From assembly GCF_004016515.1 (NCBI RefSeq), contig NZ_SACT01000002.1, positions 744,001 to 808,000 on the forward strand: a DNA stretch of 64,000 bases, written 5' to 3'. Made by a program: the position numbers and the translations under genes. The notes beneath the pieces are model-generated. The model did not search any database. It saw only the letters and a list, made by a program, of their open reading frames with translations, and was not told the DNA's origin. This DNA is from Rubrivivax albus. Lineage in GTDB: Bacteria; Pseudomonadota; Gammaproteobacteria; Burkholderiales; Burkholderiaceae_C. This document shows, piece after piece, positions 1 through 11,429 of the stretch; the first letter of the stretch is position 1; each line of letters starts with the position of its first letter.

Positions 1-1487
1 ATGCGGTGCTGCGCAACTACCCGGTCATCGGCCACCTGCGTTTTCTGCTGGAATTCATCCGGCCGGAGATCCGCCAGTACTTCATCGAGGCCGACCACGA
101 GGCCGCACCGTTTTCGCGCCAGCAACGCAGCCTGGTCTACCAGCGCGCGAAGTCCGAAGGCGACAAGCGCCCCTTCGGCACCCAGCTCGACGTGCAGGCC
201 GAGGGCTACGAGTGGATCAACCACTCGCTGGCACCGACGCAGCTGCCCAGCCACGACTTCCGCGTCACCATCGGCGAAGGCCGGGCGCAGCCGTACTCGG
301 CCAGCGTGTTCAACATCTCGGCAATGAGCTTCGGCTCGCTGTCGGCCAACGCCATCCTCGCGCTCAACGGCGGCGCGAAGAAGGGCGGCTTCATGCACGA
401 CACCGGCGAGGGCTCGATCAGCCGCTACCACCGCGAGCACGGCGGCGATCTGGTCTGGGAGATCGGCTCGGGCTACTTCGGCTGCCGCGATGCCGACGGC
501 CGCTTCGACCCGGAGCGCTTCGCGCAGCAGGCGGCAGAACCGCAGGTGCGGCTCATCGAGATCAAGCTCAGCCAGGGTGCCAAGCCCGGCCACGGCGGCA
601 TGCTGCCCGGGCCGAAGGTGACGCCGGAGATCGCCGAGACGCGCGGCATCCCGGTGGGCGTGGACTGCATCAGCCCGGCGGCGCACAGCGCCTTCACGAC
701 GCCGGTGGAACTGCTGCAGTTCGTCGAGCGGCTGCGCGAGCTCTCCGGGGGCAAGCCCACCGGCTTCAAGCTGTGCATCGGCCACCCCTGGGAGTGGTTC
801 GCCATCTGCAAGGCGATGCTGGAGACCAACATCCTGCCGGACTTCATCGTCGTCGACGGCGCCGAGGGCGGCACCGGCGCGGCGCCGCTGGAGTTCACCG
901 ACCACGTGGGCGCGCCCTTGCAGGAAGGCCTGCTGCTGGTGCACAACACGCTGGTGGGGCTGAACCTGCGGGAGAAGATCCGCATCGGCTGCGCCGGCAA
1001 GATCGTCAGCGCCTTCGACATCGCCCGCGCGATGGCGCTGGGCGCCGACTGGTGCAACTCGGCACGCGGCTTCATGTTCGCACTGGGCTGCATCCAGGCG
1101 CAGAGCTGCCACACCGGCACCTGCCCCACCGGCGTGACCACGCAGGATCCCTGGCGCCAGCGCGCCCTGGTGGTGCCCGACAAGGCCGAGCGGGTCTATC
1201 GCTACCACCGCCACACGCTGCACGCGCTGCAGGAGCTCACCCAGGCTGCCGGCCTGGACCACCCGCACGCGTTCACGATGGCGCACATCGTGCGCCGCGT
1301 GAGCAAGAGCGACGTGCGCCTGCTGCGCAACCTGCTGCCGCAGGTGGCGCCGGGCGTGCTGCTGGCGGCGATGGAAGGCCGGGTGGACTGGCCGCACAAC
1401 GTCTACCGGCTGTACTGGCCGCTGGCGTCCAGCGCCAGCTTCACGGCCGTGCCGGCCGAGGGCGAGGCCGCGGCACTGAGCCGCTGA
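1..1487 (+). CDS. FMN-binding glutamate synthase-family protein, 5' truncated
   Basis: The reading frame is open from the window edge, so the true start lies upstream. What remains is about 495 residues resembling the FMN-binding synthase domain of glutamate synthase (GltB domain 2), in the stand-alone FMN-binding glutamate synthase family rather than full-length GltB. Diagnostic features are the FMN-barrel segments around SAMSFGSLS and GGTGAAP, and a three-cysteine cluster (CIQAQSCHTGTCPTGV, bases about 1085-1130) that in GltB ligates a 3Fe-4S cluster. There is no glutaminase domain and no gltD neighbour in view, so whether it makes glutamate is unknown. The next gene is convergent and only 9 bases away. 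Family assignment is firm; the physiological reaction is not. Confidence 0.88.
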   Translation, partial: AVLRNYPVIGHLRFLLEFIRPEIRQYFIEADHEAAPFSRQQRSLVYQRAKSEGDKRPFGTQLDVQAEGYEWINHSLAPTQLPSHDFRVTIGEGRAQPYSASVFNISAMSFGSLSANAILALNGGAKKGGFMHDTGEGSISRYHREHGGDLVWEIGSGYFGCRDADGRFDPERFAQQAAEPQVRLIEIKLSQGAKPGHGGMLPGPKVTPEIAETRGIPVGVDCISPAAHSAFTTPVELLQFVERLRELSGGKPTGFKLCIGHPWEWFAICKAMLETNILPDFIVVDGAEGGTGAAPLEFTDHVGAPLQEGLLLVHNTLVGLNLREKIRIGCAGKIVSAFDIARAMALGADWCNSARGFMFALGCIQAQSCHTGTCPTGVTTQDPWRQRALVVPDKAERVYRYHRHTLHALQELTQAAGLDHPHAFTMAHIVRRVSKSDVRLLRNLLPQVAPGVLLAAMEGRVDWPHNVYRLYWPLASSASFTAVPAEGEAAALSR

Positions 1488-1496
1488 CGCCGCCGT

Positions 1497-2123
1497 TCAG
1501 GCCACCGGCGGGGCCGAGTCGATGAAGCTCTGGCGCGCCGAAAGCTTGTCGTGCAGCTTCTGCAGGTTGGGGTGGCTGCCGCGCCAGTCGATCTGCGGGA
1601 AGCGGAAGTCCAGGTAACCCAGCGCGCAGCCGACGGCGATGTCGGCCAGCGTGAAGCTGTTGCCGTGGCACCAGGCCTTGTCGCCCAGGCCCTGGCTCAT
1701 GGCCTTGAGCGCCGACTGAACGGCGCGCATCTGGCGGTCGATCCAGGCCTGGGAACGCTCGCCATCGGCCCGGCCGGGCCAGGTGGCTTCCAGGCGGGCC
1801 AGGATGGCGGCGTCGAGCACGCCATCGGCCAGCGCCTCCCAGGTGCGCACCTCCACGCGTTCGCGCCCGCTGCCGGGGATCAGCTTGCCCACGGGGCTGA
1901 GCGTGTCCAGGTACTCGACGATGGCGCGCGAGTCGAACACCGCCTCGCCGCCTTCCATCACCAGGCAGGGCACCTTCCCCAGCGGGTTGTTCTTGATGAC
2001 GGCGTCGCCGCTCCAGGGATCCTCGTAGGCCAGCTGGACCTCGAGCTTCTTCTCCGCCAGCACCACGCGCACCTTGCGCACGTAAGGGCTGGTCGGCGAT
2101 CCGATGAGCTTCATGGATGGCAT
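1497..2123 (-). CDS. Glutathione S-transferase
   Basis: 208 residues with the classic two-domain GST layout. The N-terminal thioredoxin-like domain starts KLIGSPTSPYVRKVR, with the Ser-Pro-Tyr-Val-Arg-Lys-Val active-site stretch, a cis-Pro at GKVPCL and the glutathione-contacting DSRAIVEYLD. The helical C-terminal domain carries the conserved FTLADIAVGCALGYLD segment. It resembles the YibF-like GSTs of proteobacteria. An internal ATG three codons in (MKLIGS) is an equally good start. The stop lies 9 bases from the convergent glutamate-synthase-like gene. The substrate cannot be deduced; detoxification of electrophiles is the generic role. Confidence 0.9.
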   Translation of the reverse strand: MPSMKLIGSPTSPYVRKVRVVLAEKKLEVQLAYEDPWSGDAVIKNNPLGKVPCLVMEGGEAVFDSRAIVEYLDTLSPVGKLIPGSGRERVEVRTWEALADGVLDAAILARLEATWPGRADGERSQAWIDRQMRAVQSALKAMSQGLGDKAWCHGNSFTLADIAVGCALGYLDFRFPQIDWRGSHPNLQKLHDKLSARQSFIDSAPPVA

Positions 2124-2153
2124 GTTATGGAGGCTTCCCTGACGCCAGCCATT

Positions 2154-3443
2154 CTATCGAGGGGGGTGTCGCGTGAAGTCCACGGACGAGGGACGGCCCG
2201 GCAGGTCCAGGGTCATGGTTGCCGGCGCGCCGCGCGCCACGATGCGCCCGCCACGCACCACGGCGAGGCGGGCTGCACGCAGGCGGATCGCCTCCTCTGG
2301 GCTGCGCGCCTGCAGCAGCACCATGTCGGCGCGAGCGCCCACTTCCAGGCCATAGCCCGCCAGGCCGAGCGCCCAGGCCGCGTTGACGGTCACGGCGTCG
2401 AAGCACTGGCGCATGGCCGCCAGCCCGGTCATCTGCGCCACGTGCAGGCCCATCGAGGCCACCTCCAGCATGTCGCCCGAGCCGCCGCTGTACCAGGGGT
2501 CCAGCACGCAGTCGTGGCCGAAGGCCACGTTGACGCCCGCGGCCAGCAGCTCGGGCACCCGGGTCATGCCGCGGCGCCTGGGGTAGGTGTCGTGGCGGCC
2601 CTGCAGCGTGATGTTGATCAGCGGGTTGGCCACCACGTGCAGCTGCGCTTCGGCCATCAGCGGGATCAGCTTGCTGACGTAGTAGTTGTCCATCGAGTGC
2701 ATGGACGTCAGGTGCGAGCCCGTGACCCGGCCCTGCAGGCCCAGCCGTTGCGTGTGCCAGGCCAGCGTCTCGACGTGCCGCGACAGCGGATCGTCGCTCT
2801 CGTCGCAGTGCATGTCCACGCGCAGGCCGCGTTCGGCCGCCAGTTCGCACAGCAGCCTGACGCTTTCGGCACCTTCGGCCATCGTGCGCTCGAAGTGCGG
2901 GATGCCGCCGACCACGTCCACGCCCAGGTCCAGCGCACGCTTCAGGTTGTCCAGCGCGCCAGCGTTGCGCAGCACGCCGTCCTGCGGGAAGGCCACCAGC
3001 TGCAGGTCCAGGTAGGGCTTCACCTGCGCGCGCACGTGCAGCAGCGCCTCCACCGCCAGCAGCCGCGGGTCGCAGACGTCCACATGCGAGCGGATGGCGC
3101 CGATGCCGCGCGCCACCGCCCAGTCGCAATAGGCCAGCGCGCGCTCGACGATGGCCTCCTGGGTCAGCAGCGGCTTGAGCTCGCCCCACAGCGCGATGCC
3201 TTCCAGCAGCGTGCCGCTGGCGTTCACGCGCGGCAGGCCGTAGGACAGCGTGGCGTCCATGTGGAAGTGGGCATCCACGAACGGCGGGCTCAGCAGCCAG
3301 CCGGCGGCATCCAGGGTCTCGGCGCCTGCTGGCACGGGCAACGCCGGTCCCAGGGCGGTGATGCAGCCGGCCTGCAACAACAGGTCGATGCCGGTGCGGC
3401 CGTCGGGCAGTGTGGCGTTGCGGATCAGCAAGGCGGTGGTCAT
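2154..3443 (-). CDS. codA: Cytosine deaminase (amidohydrolase family)
   Basis: 429 residues, against 427 in E. coli CodA, and similar along its whole length. It hydrolyses cytosine to uracil and ammonia in the cytoplasm using one catalytic metal. Metal-ligand and catalytic segments are present: DAHFHMDATLS (first two His), VDMHCDESDD (His and catalytic Glu), GSHLTSMHS (His) and FGHDCVLDPWY (Asp). CodA-specific stretches such as LQLVAFPQDGVL and NPLINITLQGRHDTYPRRRG favour CodA over generic amidohydrolases. I chose the internal ATG at 3443 because GAGGAG lies five bases upstream; an ATG 13 codons earlier has no such site. It supplies uracil for upp and the URC genes a few kb away. Confidence 0.92.
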   Translation of the reverse strand: MTTALLIRNATLPDGRTGIDLLLQAGCITALGPALPVPAGAETLDAAGWLLSPPFVDAHFHMDATLSYGLPRVNASGTLLEGIALWGELKPLLTQEAIVERALAYCDWAVARGIGAIRSHVDVCDPRLLAVEALLHVRAQVKPYLDLQLVAFPQDGVLRNAGALDNLKRALDLGVDVVGGIPHFERTMAEGAESVRLLCELAAERGLRVDMHCDESDDPLSRHVETLAWHTQRLGLQGRVTGSHLTSMHSMDNYYVSKLIPLMAEAQLHVVANPLINITLQGRHDTYPRRRGMTRVPELLAAGVNVAFGHDCVLDPWYSGGSGDMLEVASMGLHVAQMTGLAAMRQCFDAVTVNAAWALGLAGYGLEVGARADMVLLQARSPEEAIRLRAARLAVVRGGRIVARGAPATMTLDLPGRPSSVDFTRHPPR

Positions 3444-3569
3444 CGGCGCTCCTCGGGTCTTCAACGATGCTACGGCAGGCATAAGGCGCTACGATCTGCG
3501 CCTCAAACCAACAACTTCGCACCGGCAGCGCCAGCATGACCGGGCCTTCACCTGAGGGAGAACCGCGAG

Positions 3570-5993
3570 ATGGCGGTCGAGTCCTCTGACACGGTGGCCG
3601 TGCCAGCCGCGCTCACGTTGTTCGAGCACCTGGCAGACGCCGTCTACCTGCTCGACCCCGAGACGTCACGCATCGTCTGGGGCAACCGCGCCGCATGGGA
3701 AAGCCTGGGGCTGAGCGCGGCAGAGGTGCTGGACCACAGCGTGCTGAGCCTGCAGATGGACGTCACCGGCGCGCCGCAGTGGAGCGAGATCGCCGCGGTG
3801 ATCCGCAGCATGCCCTGCTACACCTTCGTCGGTCGCCACCGCCACGCTGCGGGCCACGAGGTGGCGGTGGAGGTCAACACGACACGATTCTTCGACCAGG
3901 GCCGGGAGTACTTCCTCTCCGCGGCGCGCGACGTCACACGCCGCGTGGCGCTGGAGGCCGAGCTCAAGTCGCGCGAAAAGCAGCTCTGGTTCGCGCTCAA
4001 CGAGGCCATGGACGGCCTGTGGGACTGGGACATCCCCAGCAGCCATGTGTTCTTCAGCCCGCAGCTCAAGCGCATGCTGGGCTACGGCCCAGACGAGATG
4101 GCGCCGGACCTGGCCACCTGGGCACACAACATCCACCCTGACGATGCGGCCCGGGTCCAGCACCTGCTGGACCAGCACCTGCAGGGCCGGCGCGCCCGCT
4201 ACGAGGCGGAATACCGCCTGCGCAACCGAAATGGCCAGTACGTGTGGGTCCTCGACCGCGGCCGCGTCTGCGAGCGCGACGCACAGGGGGTGCCGACGCG
4301 CGCCGTGGGCATGGTGCAGAACGTCACCCAGGAACGCGAGGCGCGTGCTGCGCTGCAGCGCAGCGAGATGGCGCAGCGCACCCTGATCGCCGCCCTGCCC
4401 GACGTGATCATGCGGCTGGACAGCGAGGGCCGGCACCTGTTCGTCTCCGAGAACATCGCCACGCTGACGCCGATACCGGTCAGCGCCATCCTGGGCCGCA
4501 CGCACGAAGAGCTCGGCCTGCCGGAAGACCAGTGCCGGTACTGGAACGACACCCTGGCCGAGGTGCTGCGCAGCGGCGAACCCCAGGAGTCGTCGTTCGA
4601 GATCGACACCCCGCGCGGGCGCCGCACGGTGAGCTGCCGCACCGTGCCCGAGCGCGACATCGACGGCACGGTGAGCAGCGTGCTGGCAATCTGCCGCGAC
4701 GTCACCGAGCGCCGACGTGCACAGGCCGAGCTGGCGCGCCACCGCGACCACCTCGAGGAGCTGGTGGCGCAGCGCACGGCCGCGCTGAGTCAGGCCATGG
4801 CGGCGGCCGAGTCGGCCAACCGCGCGAAGAGCCGCTTCCTGGCCAACATGAGCCACGAACTGCGCACACCGCTGGGCGCCATCATCGGCACCGCCAGCCT
4901 GGCGCGCGAGCGAGTCACCGACCCGGCGCTGCGCCAGCAGCTCGACACCATGCAGCAGGCCTCCCAGCACCTGCTGGGCCTGATCAGCGACATCCTCGAC
5001 CTGTCGAAGATCGAGGCCGAACGCATGGTCCTGCGGGACGCCATGTTCGAACTCGAGCCCGTGCTCGACAGCGTGAAGCGCCTGGCGGGCACGCGCGCGC
5101 AGGAGAAGGGCCTGCTGCTGCAGCACACGCTGGCCCCGGCACTCGAGGGCAGCACCTGGATGGGCGACGCCCTGCGGCTCAAGCAGGTGCTGCTGAACCT
5201 GGTGGACAACGCCATCAAGTTCACGGCACACGGCGGCGTGCAGGTGTTCGTCCAGCTGCTGCCGGAGGACATGCTGCGCTTCGACGTCGTCGACGACGGC
5301 ATCGGCGTCACCCCCGCGGATCGGGAGCGCCTGTTCCGCCCGTTCGAACAGGCGGACGATGTCGCCGGCCATCGGCACGGGGGCACCGGGCTGGGCCTGG
5401 CCATCGCGCGCGAACTGGTGCGCATGATGGGTGGCGACATCGGCGTGGATAGCGAGCCCGGCCGTGGCAGCCGCTTCTGGTTCACCGTGCGCCTGCGCCG
5501 CGCCAGCCGGCTCGCCGGCATGCCGACGCTGCCCACCTCGGATGGTCCCGGGCTGCGCGACACGCTGTCCCGGGATTTCGCCGGCAGCGCCGTCCTGCTG
5601 GCCGAGGACGACCCGGTGAGCCGGGAGATCTGTACCGAACTGCTGCAGCGCGCCGGGCTCGTGGTGACAACGGCGGAGGACGGCGAGACCGCTGCAACGC
5701 TCGCCGCGCAGCGGGCCTACGCGCTGGTCGTGATGGACATGCAGATGCCGCGCCGGGGTGGGCTGGAGGTGACGGCCGGTCTGCGGGCCGCCGGCCCGAA
5801 CCAGCACACGCCGGTGGTGGCCCTGACCGCCAATGCCTTCGACGACGACCGTCAGCGCTGCCTGGACGCCGGCATGGACGCCTTCCTGACCAAGCCCATC
5901 GACATCGCCCTGCTCTACGCCACGGTGGCTCGTCTGCTGGCCACCGGCCGTGCCCAGGCGCCGGGCACGCTGTCGGCATGCGGCCGCGCGTAG
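3570..5993 (+). CDS. Hybrid sensor histidine kinase with three PAS domains and a receiver
   Basis: 807 residues with no predicted membrane segment, so a cytoplasmic sensor. Three PAS/PAC modules lie at about residues 12-135, 140-265 and 268-390. A coiled coil leads to the HisKA box FLANMSHELRTPL, where His429 is the phospho-acceptor. The HATPase region has the N box (LVDNAIKF) and two G boxes (VVDDGIGV, GGTGLGLAI). A C-terminal receiver (residues about 680-800) has Asp723 in MDMQMP and the Lys in TKPID. There is no Hpt domain or adjacent response regulator, so the output partner is elsewhere. A GGGAG-like site precedes the ATG. It is divergent from codA across a 126-base gap. The signal sensed is unknown. 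Confidence 0.93.
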   Translation: MAVESSDTVAVPAALTLFEHLADAVYLLDPETSRIVWGNRAAWESLGLSAAEVLDHSVLSLQMDVTGAPQWSEIAAVIRSMPCYTFVGRHRHAAGHEVAVEVNTTRFFDQGREYFLSAARDVTRRVALEAELKSREKQLWFALNEAMDGLWDWDIPSSHVFFSPQLKRMLGYGPDEMAPDLATWAHNIHPDDAARVQHLLDQHLQGRRARYEAEYRLRNRNGQYVWVLDRGRVCERDAQGVPTRAVGMVQNVTQEREARAALQRSEMAQRTLIAALPDVIMRLDSEGRHLFVSENIATLTPIPVSAILGRTHEELGLPEDQCRYWNDTLAEVLRSGEPQESSFEIDTPRGRRTVSCRTVPERDIDGTVSSVLAICRDVTERRRAQAELARHRDHLEELVAQRTAALSQAMAAAESANRAKSRFLANMSHELRTPLGAIIGTASLARERVTDPALRQQLDTMQQASQHLLGLISDILDLSKIEAERMVLRDAMFELEPVLDSVKRLAGTRAQEKGLLLQHTLAPALEGSTWMGDALRLKQVLLNLVDNAIKFTAHGGVQVFVQLLPEDMLRFDVVDDGIGVTPADRERLFRPFEQADDVAGHRHGGTGLGLAIARELVRMMGGDIGVDSEPGRGSRFWFTVRLRRASRLAGMPTLPTSDGPGLRDTLSRDFAGSAVLLAEDDPVSREICTELLQRAGLVVTTAEDGETAATLAAQRAYALVVMDMQMPRRGGLEVTAGLRAAGPNQHTPVVALTANAFDDDRQRCLDAGMDAFLTKPIDIALLYATVARLLATGRAQAPGTLSACGRA

Positions 5994-6032
5994 ACCGGTC
6001 TCGCCGCCGGGCAGAGCACGGCTCAGTGCGGC

Positions 6033-6656
<624 letters not shown>

Positions 6657-6660
6657 TTGA

Positions 6661-7774
<1,114 letters not shown>

Positions 7775-7778
7775 CGAG

Positions 7779-9077
7779 CTAGAAGATCGTGCCGTTGCTC
7801 GCCACGCGCACCGGCGGCGGGCCGCCGGGCCGGCGCTCCTGTGCGATCTGCCGCCCGGCCAGCCAGGTGCCGCCCTCAAGGACGGCCGCCAGCGGCAGCG
7901 TGGGCTGGCCGAGCTCGGCGCGCACGCCGCGGGCCACCTCGTCGAGCAGGGTCACGGTGAGCGCCCGCCATTCGATGACCCAGGGGTCGGCCACGGTGTA
8001 GGCGGTGGCGGCGTACGCCGGGTCGCGCGGCACGATCACGCCGGCGTCCAGCAGCAGGCCGCCGTTGCGGTACTCGGGCAGGCCGGTCAGTTCGTCCAGG
8101 CCCTCGACGGTGATGCCGGCCCACTGGAAGGGCTCCACCAGCGAGTACGCCAGCCACTGGCTGAGCTTGTGGAAGGGCACGCGGCCGGCACTCGGCCCCT
8201 CGCCGCCGGCCATCGGATGCGGCCAGGTGTCGCCGATGGGCCGCCCGCCGAGCACCTGCCCGCTGGGCCAGATGCCACCGAAGGCCTTGAGCAGCGTGCG
8301 CAGGATCTGCGCCGCCGACACCCGCTTGACCGCGATGCGCTGCACCGTGGAGCCGGGCACGCCCACCATCGGGTGCGTCAGCAGGTCGAACAGGTAGCCC
8401 GGCCGCCCGGGGTTGCCGAAGACGTCGGGCCGCTTCTTCAGCGCCGCGCCCAGGCGCTTGAGCAGGGCCACGCGGCCGTCGAGGCCGACCAGCGGGTTGT
8501 CCTCGCGCACCTGGAACAGCCGGGCCAGTTGCGCAGCGTCCAGGCGCTCGAGCGCATTGGCGTCCACGCGCATCGGCACCCGCAGGTCCGACGAGAAGGC
8601 GCCGCCGACGAAGGCGTGGAAACTCGCCACTGCCAGGCCCTCGCTGCGCGCGTAGGCGCGGCCGGTGCCGGGCTCGGTGAAGCGCCAGTCGGGCCCGGCG
8701 CCGGCATCCAGCAGCACGCTGACCACGGCCAGGTCGATGCGGGTGCGCGCCTGTTCGGCGATCGACAGGTCGGCGATGCGCGCGTCCAGCAGCGCCTTGC
8801 GGTCCACGCGCCCGGCCTCGAAGTGCCGCCAGCGGCTGTGCAGCGGCACCTCGCCACCAGGGAAACGTTCCTGCGTCAGCCGGGCGACACGGCGTACCAC
8901 GTCGGTCAGCCGCGCGCGTTCGAGCCGGAAGTGCGGCGAACGGTCGGCCGCCACCGCCGCGCTGATGTTGGCGCAGCGCTCGCGCACCACGCTGGGCTTG
9001 CGCAGCAGGCGCACGGCTTCGGCGACGGCGTCCTTGCCCGTGCCGTCCAGGCCGGTGAAGCTGGTGTGTTCAGTCAA
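7779..9077 (-). CDS. URC4/Urg3-family protein (DUF1688), uracil catabolism
   Basis: 432 residues, similar over the full length to the DUF1688 family whose founder is yeast (Lachancea kluyveri) URC4, required to use uracil as a nitrogen source by the URC route. The biochemical step is not established. Recognisable family segments include HSRWRHFEAGR, SFHAFVGGAFSSD, RPGYLFDLLTHP and PFHKLSQWLAYSL. It overlaps the upstream URC1-type gene by 8 bases, indicating translational coupling, and is followed after 4 bases by the regulator. No signal peptide or membrane segment is seen, so it is probably cytoplasmic. Confidence 0.9.
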   Translation of the reverse strand: MTEHTSFTGLDGTGKDAVAEAVRLLRKPSVVRERCANISAAVAADRSPHFRLERARLTDVVRRVARLTQERFPGGEVPLHSRWRHFEAGRVDRKALLDARIADLSIAEQARTRIDLAVVSVLLDAGAGPDWRFTEPGTGRAYARSEGLAVASFHAFVGGAFSSDLRVPMRVDANALERLDAAQLARLFQVREDNPLVGLDGRVALLKRLGAALKKRPDVFGNPGRPGYLFDLLTHPMVGVPGSTVQRIAVKRVSAAQILRTLLKAFGGIWPSGQVLGGRPIGDTWPHPMAGGEGPSAGRVPFHKLSQWLAYSLVEPFQWAGITVEGLDELTGLPEYRNGGLLLDAGVIVPRDPAYAATAYTVADPWVIEWRALTVTLLDEVARGVRAELGQPTLPLAAVLEGGTWLAGRQIAQERRPGGPPPVRVASNGTIF

Positions 9078-10338
9078 GGCCGCGCCCCTTCACGGCCGCC
9101 AGCGCGCTGGCGTCGGGCACCGCGCCGTCGGTGAAGTAGCCGGCGGCGATCTTGGCCTCGATCTCCACGCGGGCGTCTGCCGGCACCAGCGCATCCGGGA
9201 TCTTGATGCGCTCGTCCACGGCAATGCCGCTGCCGGTGATCGCGTCGTACTTGTCGTTGCTCATGCTGACCAGGCGGTGGATCCGGGTGATGCCGAGCCA
9301 GTGCAGGACATCGGGCATCAGCTCCTGGAACCGCATGTCCTGCACGCCGGCCACGCATTCGGTGCGCAGGAAGTACTTGTCGGCCGAATCGCCGCCAACC
9401 TGACGTTTCCGGGCGTTATAGACGAGAAACTTTGTGACCTCGCCCAGCGCCCGGCCTTCCTTGCGGCTGTAGGCGATGAGGCCCACGCCACCGCGCTGCG
9501 CGCCCTGGATGCATTCCTCGATGGCGTGCGTCAGGTACGGCCGGCAGGTGCAGATGTCGGAACCGAAGACGTCGGAGCCGTTGCACTCGTCGTGCACGCG
9601 CGCGGTCAGCGTCACCGATGCATCGGCCAGGTCCTGCACGCGGCCGAAGACGTACAGCGTCTGCCCGCCGATGGGTGGCAGGAAGACCTCGAGGTCGCTG
9701 CGCGTGACGAGTTCCGGGTACATGCCGCCCGTCTCCTCGAACAGCGCGCGGCGAAGGTCGGCCTCGCTGACACCGAAGCGCCGCGCCACGCCGGGCAGCC
9801 ACCACACCGGCTCGACGGCGATCTTGGTGACCGCGGCACTGGCGTCGTCGAGCAGGATGCGCCCGTCCACCTGCAGGCGCTGGAAGGCCAGCGCCTGCTT
9901 GATTTCCGGCAGGTGCACGTGCGCCTTGGTGACGGCGATGGTGGGCCGGATGTCCACGCCCGCGGCGATCTGCGGCGCGAACACCTGCTGCACGCTGGCG
10001 CCCCAGGGGTCGATGGAGACGATGCGTTCCGGGTCGGACCAGGCCGAGTGTGGGCCGATGGCGTCGGTGGGCGCGGTGTCGGTGAGGTCGGCGCGGTGGC
10101 CGCGCACCATCTTGCCGGCGGCCACGGCCAGCGCACGGTAGACGCCGTAGCTGCCGCTGTGGGTGCCGACCACATTGCGCTGCGCACGCTGCGTGGTGGT
10201 GCCCACGACCGGACCGCGCCCTTGCGGGTCGGCCGCCCCCCAGTGCAGCGGCAACGCGCCGCCAGCCCCCTGGCCGGGGTGCGAGGTCAGCCGGATGTGG
10301 CGGGGTGTCGGTGATGCTTCGCGGGGCGCGTCGGCCAT
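9070..10338 (-). CDS. URC1-type GTP cyclohydrolase II paralogue
   Basis: 422 residues. The C-terminal half carries the GTP cyclohydrolase II zinc site, Cys252-x10-Cys263-x-Cys265 (HDECNGSDVF...ICTC), followed by the catalytic-region YSRKEGRALGE, as in RibA. Unlike RibA it has a long N-terminal extension beginning RHIRLTSHP, which marks the URC1 subfamily that works in uracil degradation, not riboflavin synthesis. I chose the ATG at 10338 (GAGAG seven bases upstream) over the in-frame ATG at 10368. It directly precedes URC4. The substrate in the URC pathway is thought to be a ribosylated uracil derivative; that is family knowledge, not visible here. Confidence 0.88.
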   Translation of the reverse strand: MADAPREASPTPRHIRLTSHPGQGAGGALPLHWGAADPQGRGPVVGTTTQRAQRNVVGTHSGSYGVYRALAVAAGKMVRGHRADLTDTAPTDAIGPHSAWSDPERIVSIDPWGASVQQVFAPQIAAGVDIRPTIAVTKAHVHLPEIKQALAFQRLQVDGRILLDDASAAVTKIAVEPVWWLPGVARRFGVSEADLRRALFEETGGMYPELVTRSDLEVFLPPIGGQTLYVFGRVQDLADASVTLTARVHDECNGSDVFGSDICTCRPYLTHAIEECIQGAQRGGVGLIAYSRKEGRALGEVTKFLVYNARKRQVGGDSADKYFLRTECVAGVQDMRFQELMPDVLHWLGITRIHRLVSMSNDKYDAITGSGIAVDERIKIPDALVPADARVEIEAKIAAGYFTDGAVPDASALAAVKGRGLD

Positions 10339-10462
10339 CGTGTGCTCTCGTTCGCGCGAAAGGCCCATGATCGCGCAAATTGCCCGCGCATGGCGACACC
10401 GCGTGCCGGGGGCGCGACAGACGCCACGGGCGCCGCAGGCACCATGAACGCCATGGGCGCCG

Positions 10463-11401
10463 TCAGCGCTCGCCTTTGCGGTACGGCTTCATCAGCGCCT
10501 GCGGGTAACGCGCGCGCCGCGCCACCAGCACCAGCGCCACGATGGCCATGGCGTACGGCAGCATCAGGTAGACCTGATAGGGCAGGTCGAGGCCGAACAC
10601 GCCCCCATCGCCCGCCTGCTGAAGGCGCAGCTGCAGCGCGTCGAAGAAGGCGAACAGCAGCGCGCCCAGCAGCGCCATGCCCGGCCGCCACGAGGCGAAC
10701 ACCACCAGCGCCACGCAGACCCAGCCGCGGCCGTTGACCATGTTGAAGTAGAAGGCGTTGAAGGCCGACAGCGTCAGGAAGGCGCCGGCCACGCCCATCA
10801 GCGCCGACCCGGCGGCGATGGCGCCGGTGCGCAGGCCCGCCACGCTCAGGCCCTGGCTCTCCACCGCGGCCGGGTTCTCGCCCACCATGCGCAGCGCCAG
10901 GCCCAGCGGCGTGCGGTTCAGGCCCCAGGCCAGCAGCGGCACCAGGGCCAGCGCCAGCAGCGTCAGCGGCGTCTGCGCATCCAGCACCGGGATCGGAAGA
11001 CTGCTCATCGGCGCAAAGGGCTCCACGGTCGGCGGGCTGTCCACCTTAGGGAAGCTCACGCGGTAGGCGTAGCTGGCCAGGCTGGTGGCCAGCAGCGTGA
11101 TGCCCAGCCCTGCCACGTGCTGCGACAGCGCCAGGCCCACGGTGAGCCCGGCGTGCAGCAGCCCGAACAGCGCGCCGGTGAGCGCCGCGGCGGCCACGCC
11201 GGTCCACAGCCCCGCGCCCTGCCACACCACCAGCCAACCGACGAAGGCCCCGGCGACCATGATGCCCTCGATGCCCAGGTTCAGCACGCCGGCGCGTTCG
11301 CACAGCAGCACGCCCAGTGTGCCCAGGATCAGCGGCGTGGCGATGCGCAGCACCGAGACCCAGAAGGGCGCGGCGAGCAGCAGCTCGAACGTCTCGGTCA
11401 T
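10463..11401 (-). CDS. ABC transporter permease (BMP-type nucleoside/nucleobase importer, second permease)
   Basis: 312 residues, about eight to nine hydrophobic helices, in the branched-chain/ribose-type inner-membrane permease family (BPD_transp_2). The early stretch ERAGVLNLGIEGIMVAGAF is typical of the YufQ/NupQ-like partner of BMP transporters. It is last in a four-gene run: binding protein, double ATPase, permease, permease. The preceding permease stops 28 bases upstream. A 124-base gap separates it from URC1 on the same strand, so a single long transcript through both is possible. Substrate is inferred from context: uracil, uridine or a related compound. Confidence 0.9.
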   Translation of the reverse strand: MTETFELLLAAPFWVSVLRIATPLILGTLGVLLCERAGVLNLGIEGIMVAGAFVGWLVVWQGAGLWTGVAAAALTGALFGLLHAGLTVGLALSQHVAGLGITLLATSLASYAYRVSFPKVDSPPTVEPFAPMSSLPIPVLDAQTPLTLLALALVPLLAWGLNRTPLGLALRMVGENPAAVESQGLSVAGLRTGAIAAGSALMGVAGAFLTLSAFNAFYFNMVNGRGWVCVALVVFASWRPGMALLGALLFAFFDALQLRLQQAGDGGVFGLDLPYQVYLMLPYAMAIVALVLVARRARYPQALMKPYRKGER

Positions 11402-11429
11402 CTGGCCCCCAGGGCGCTGCGCACCTGCC

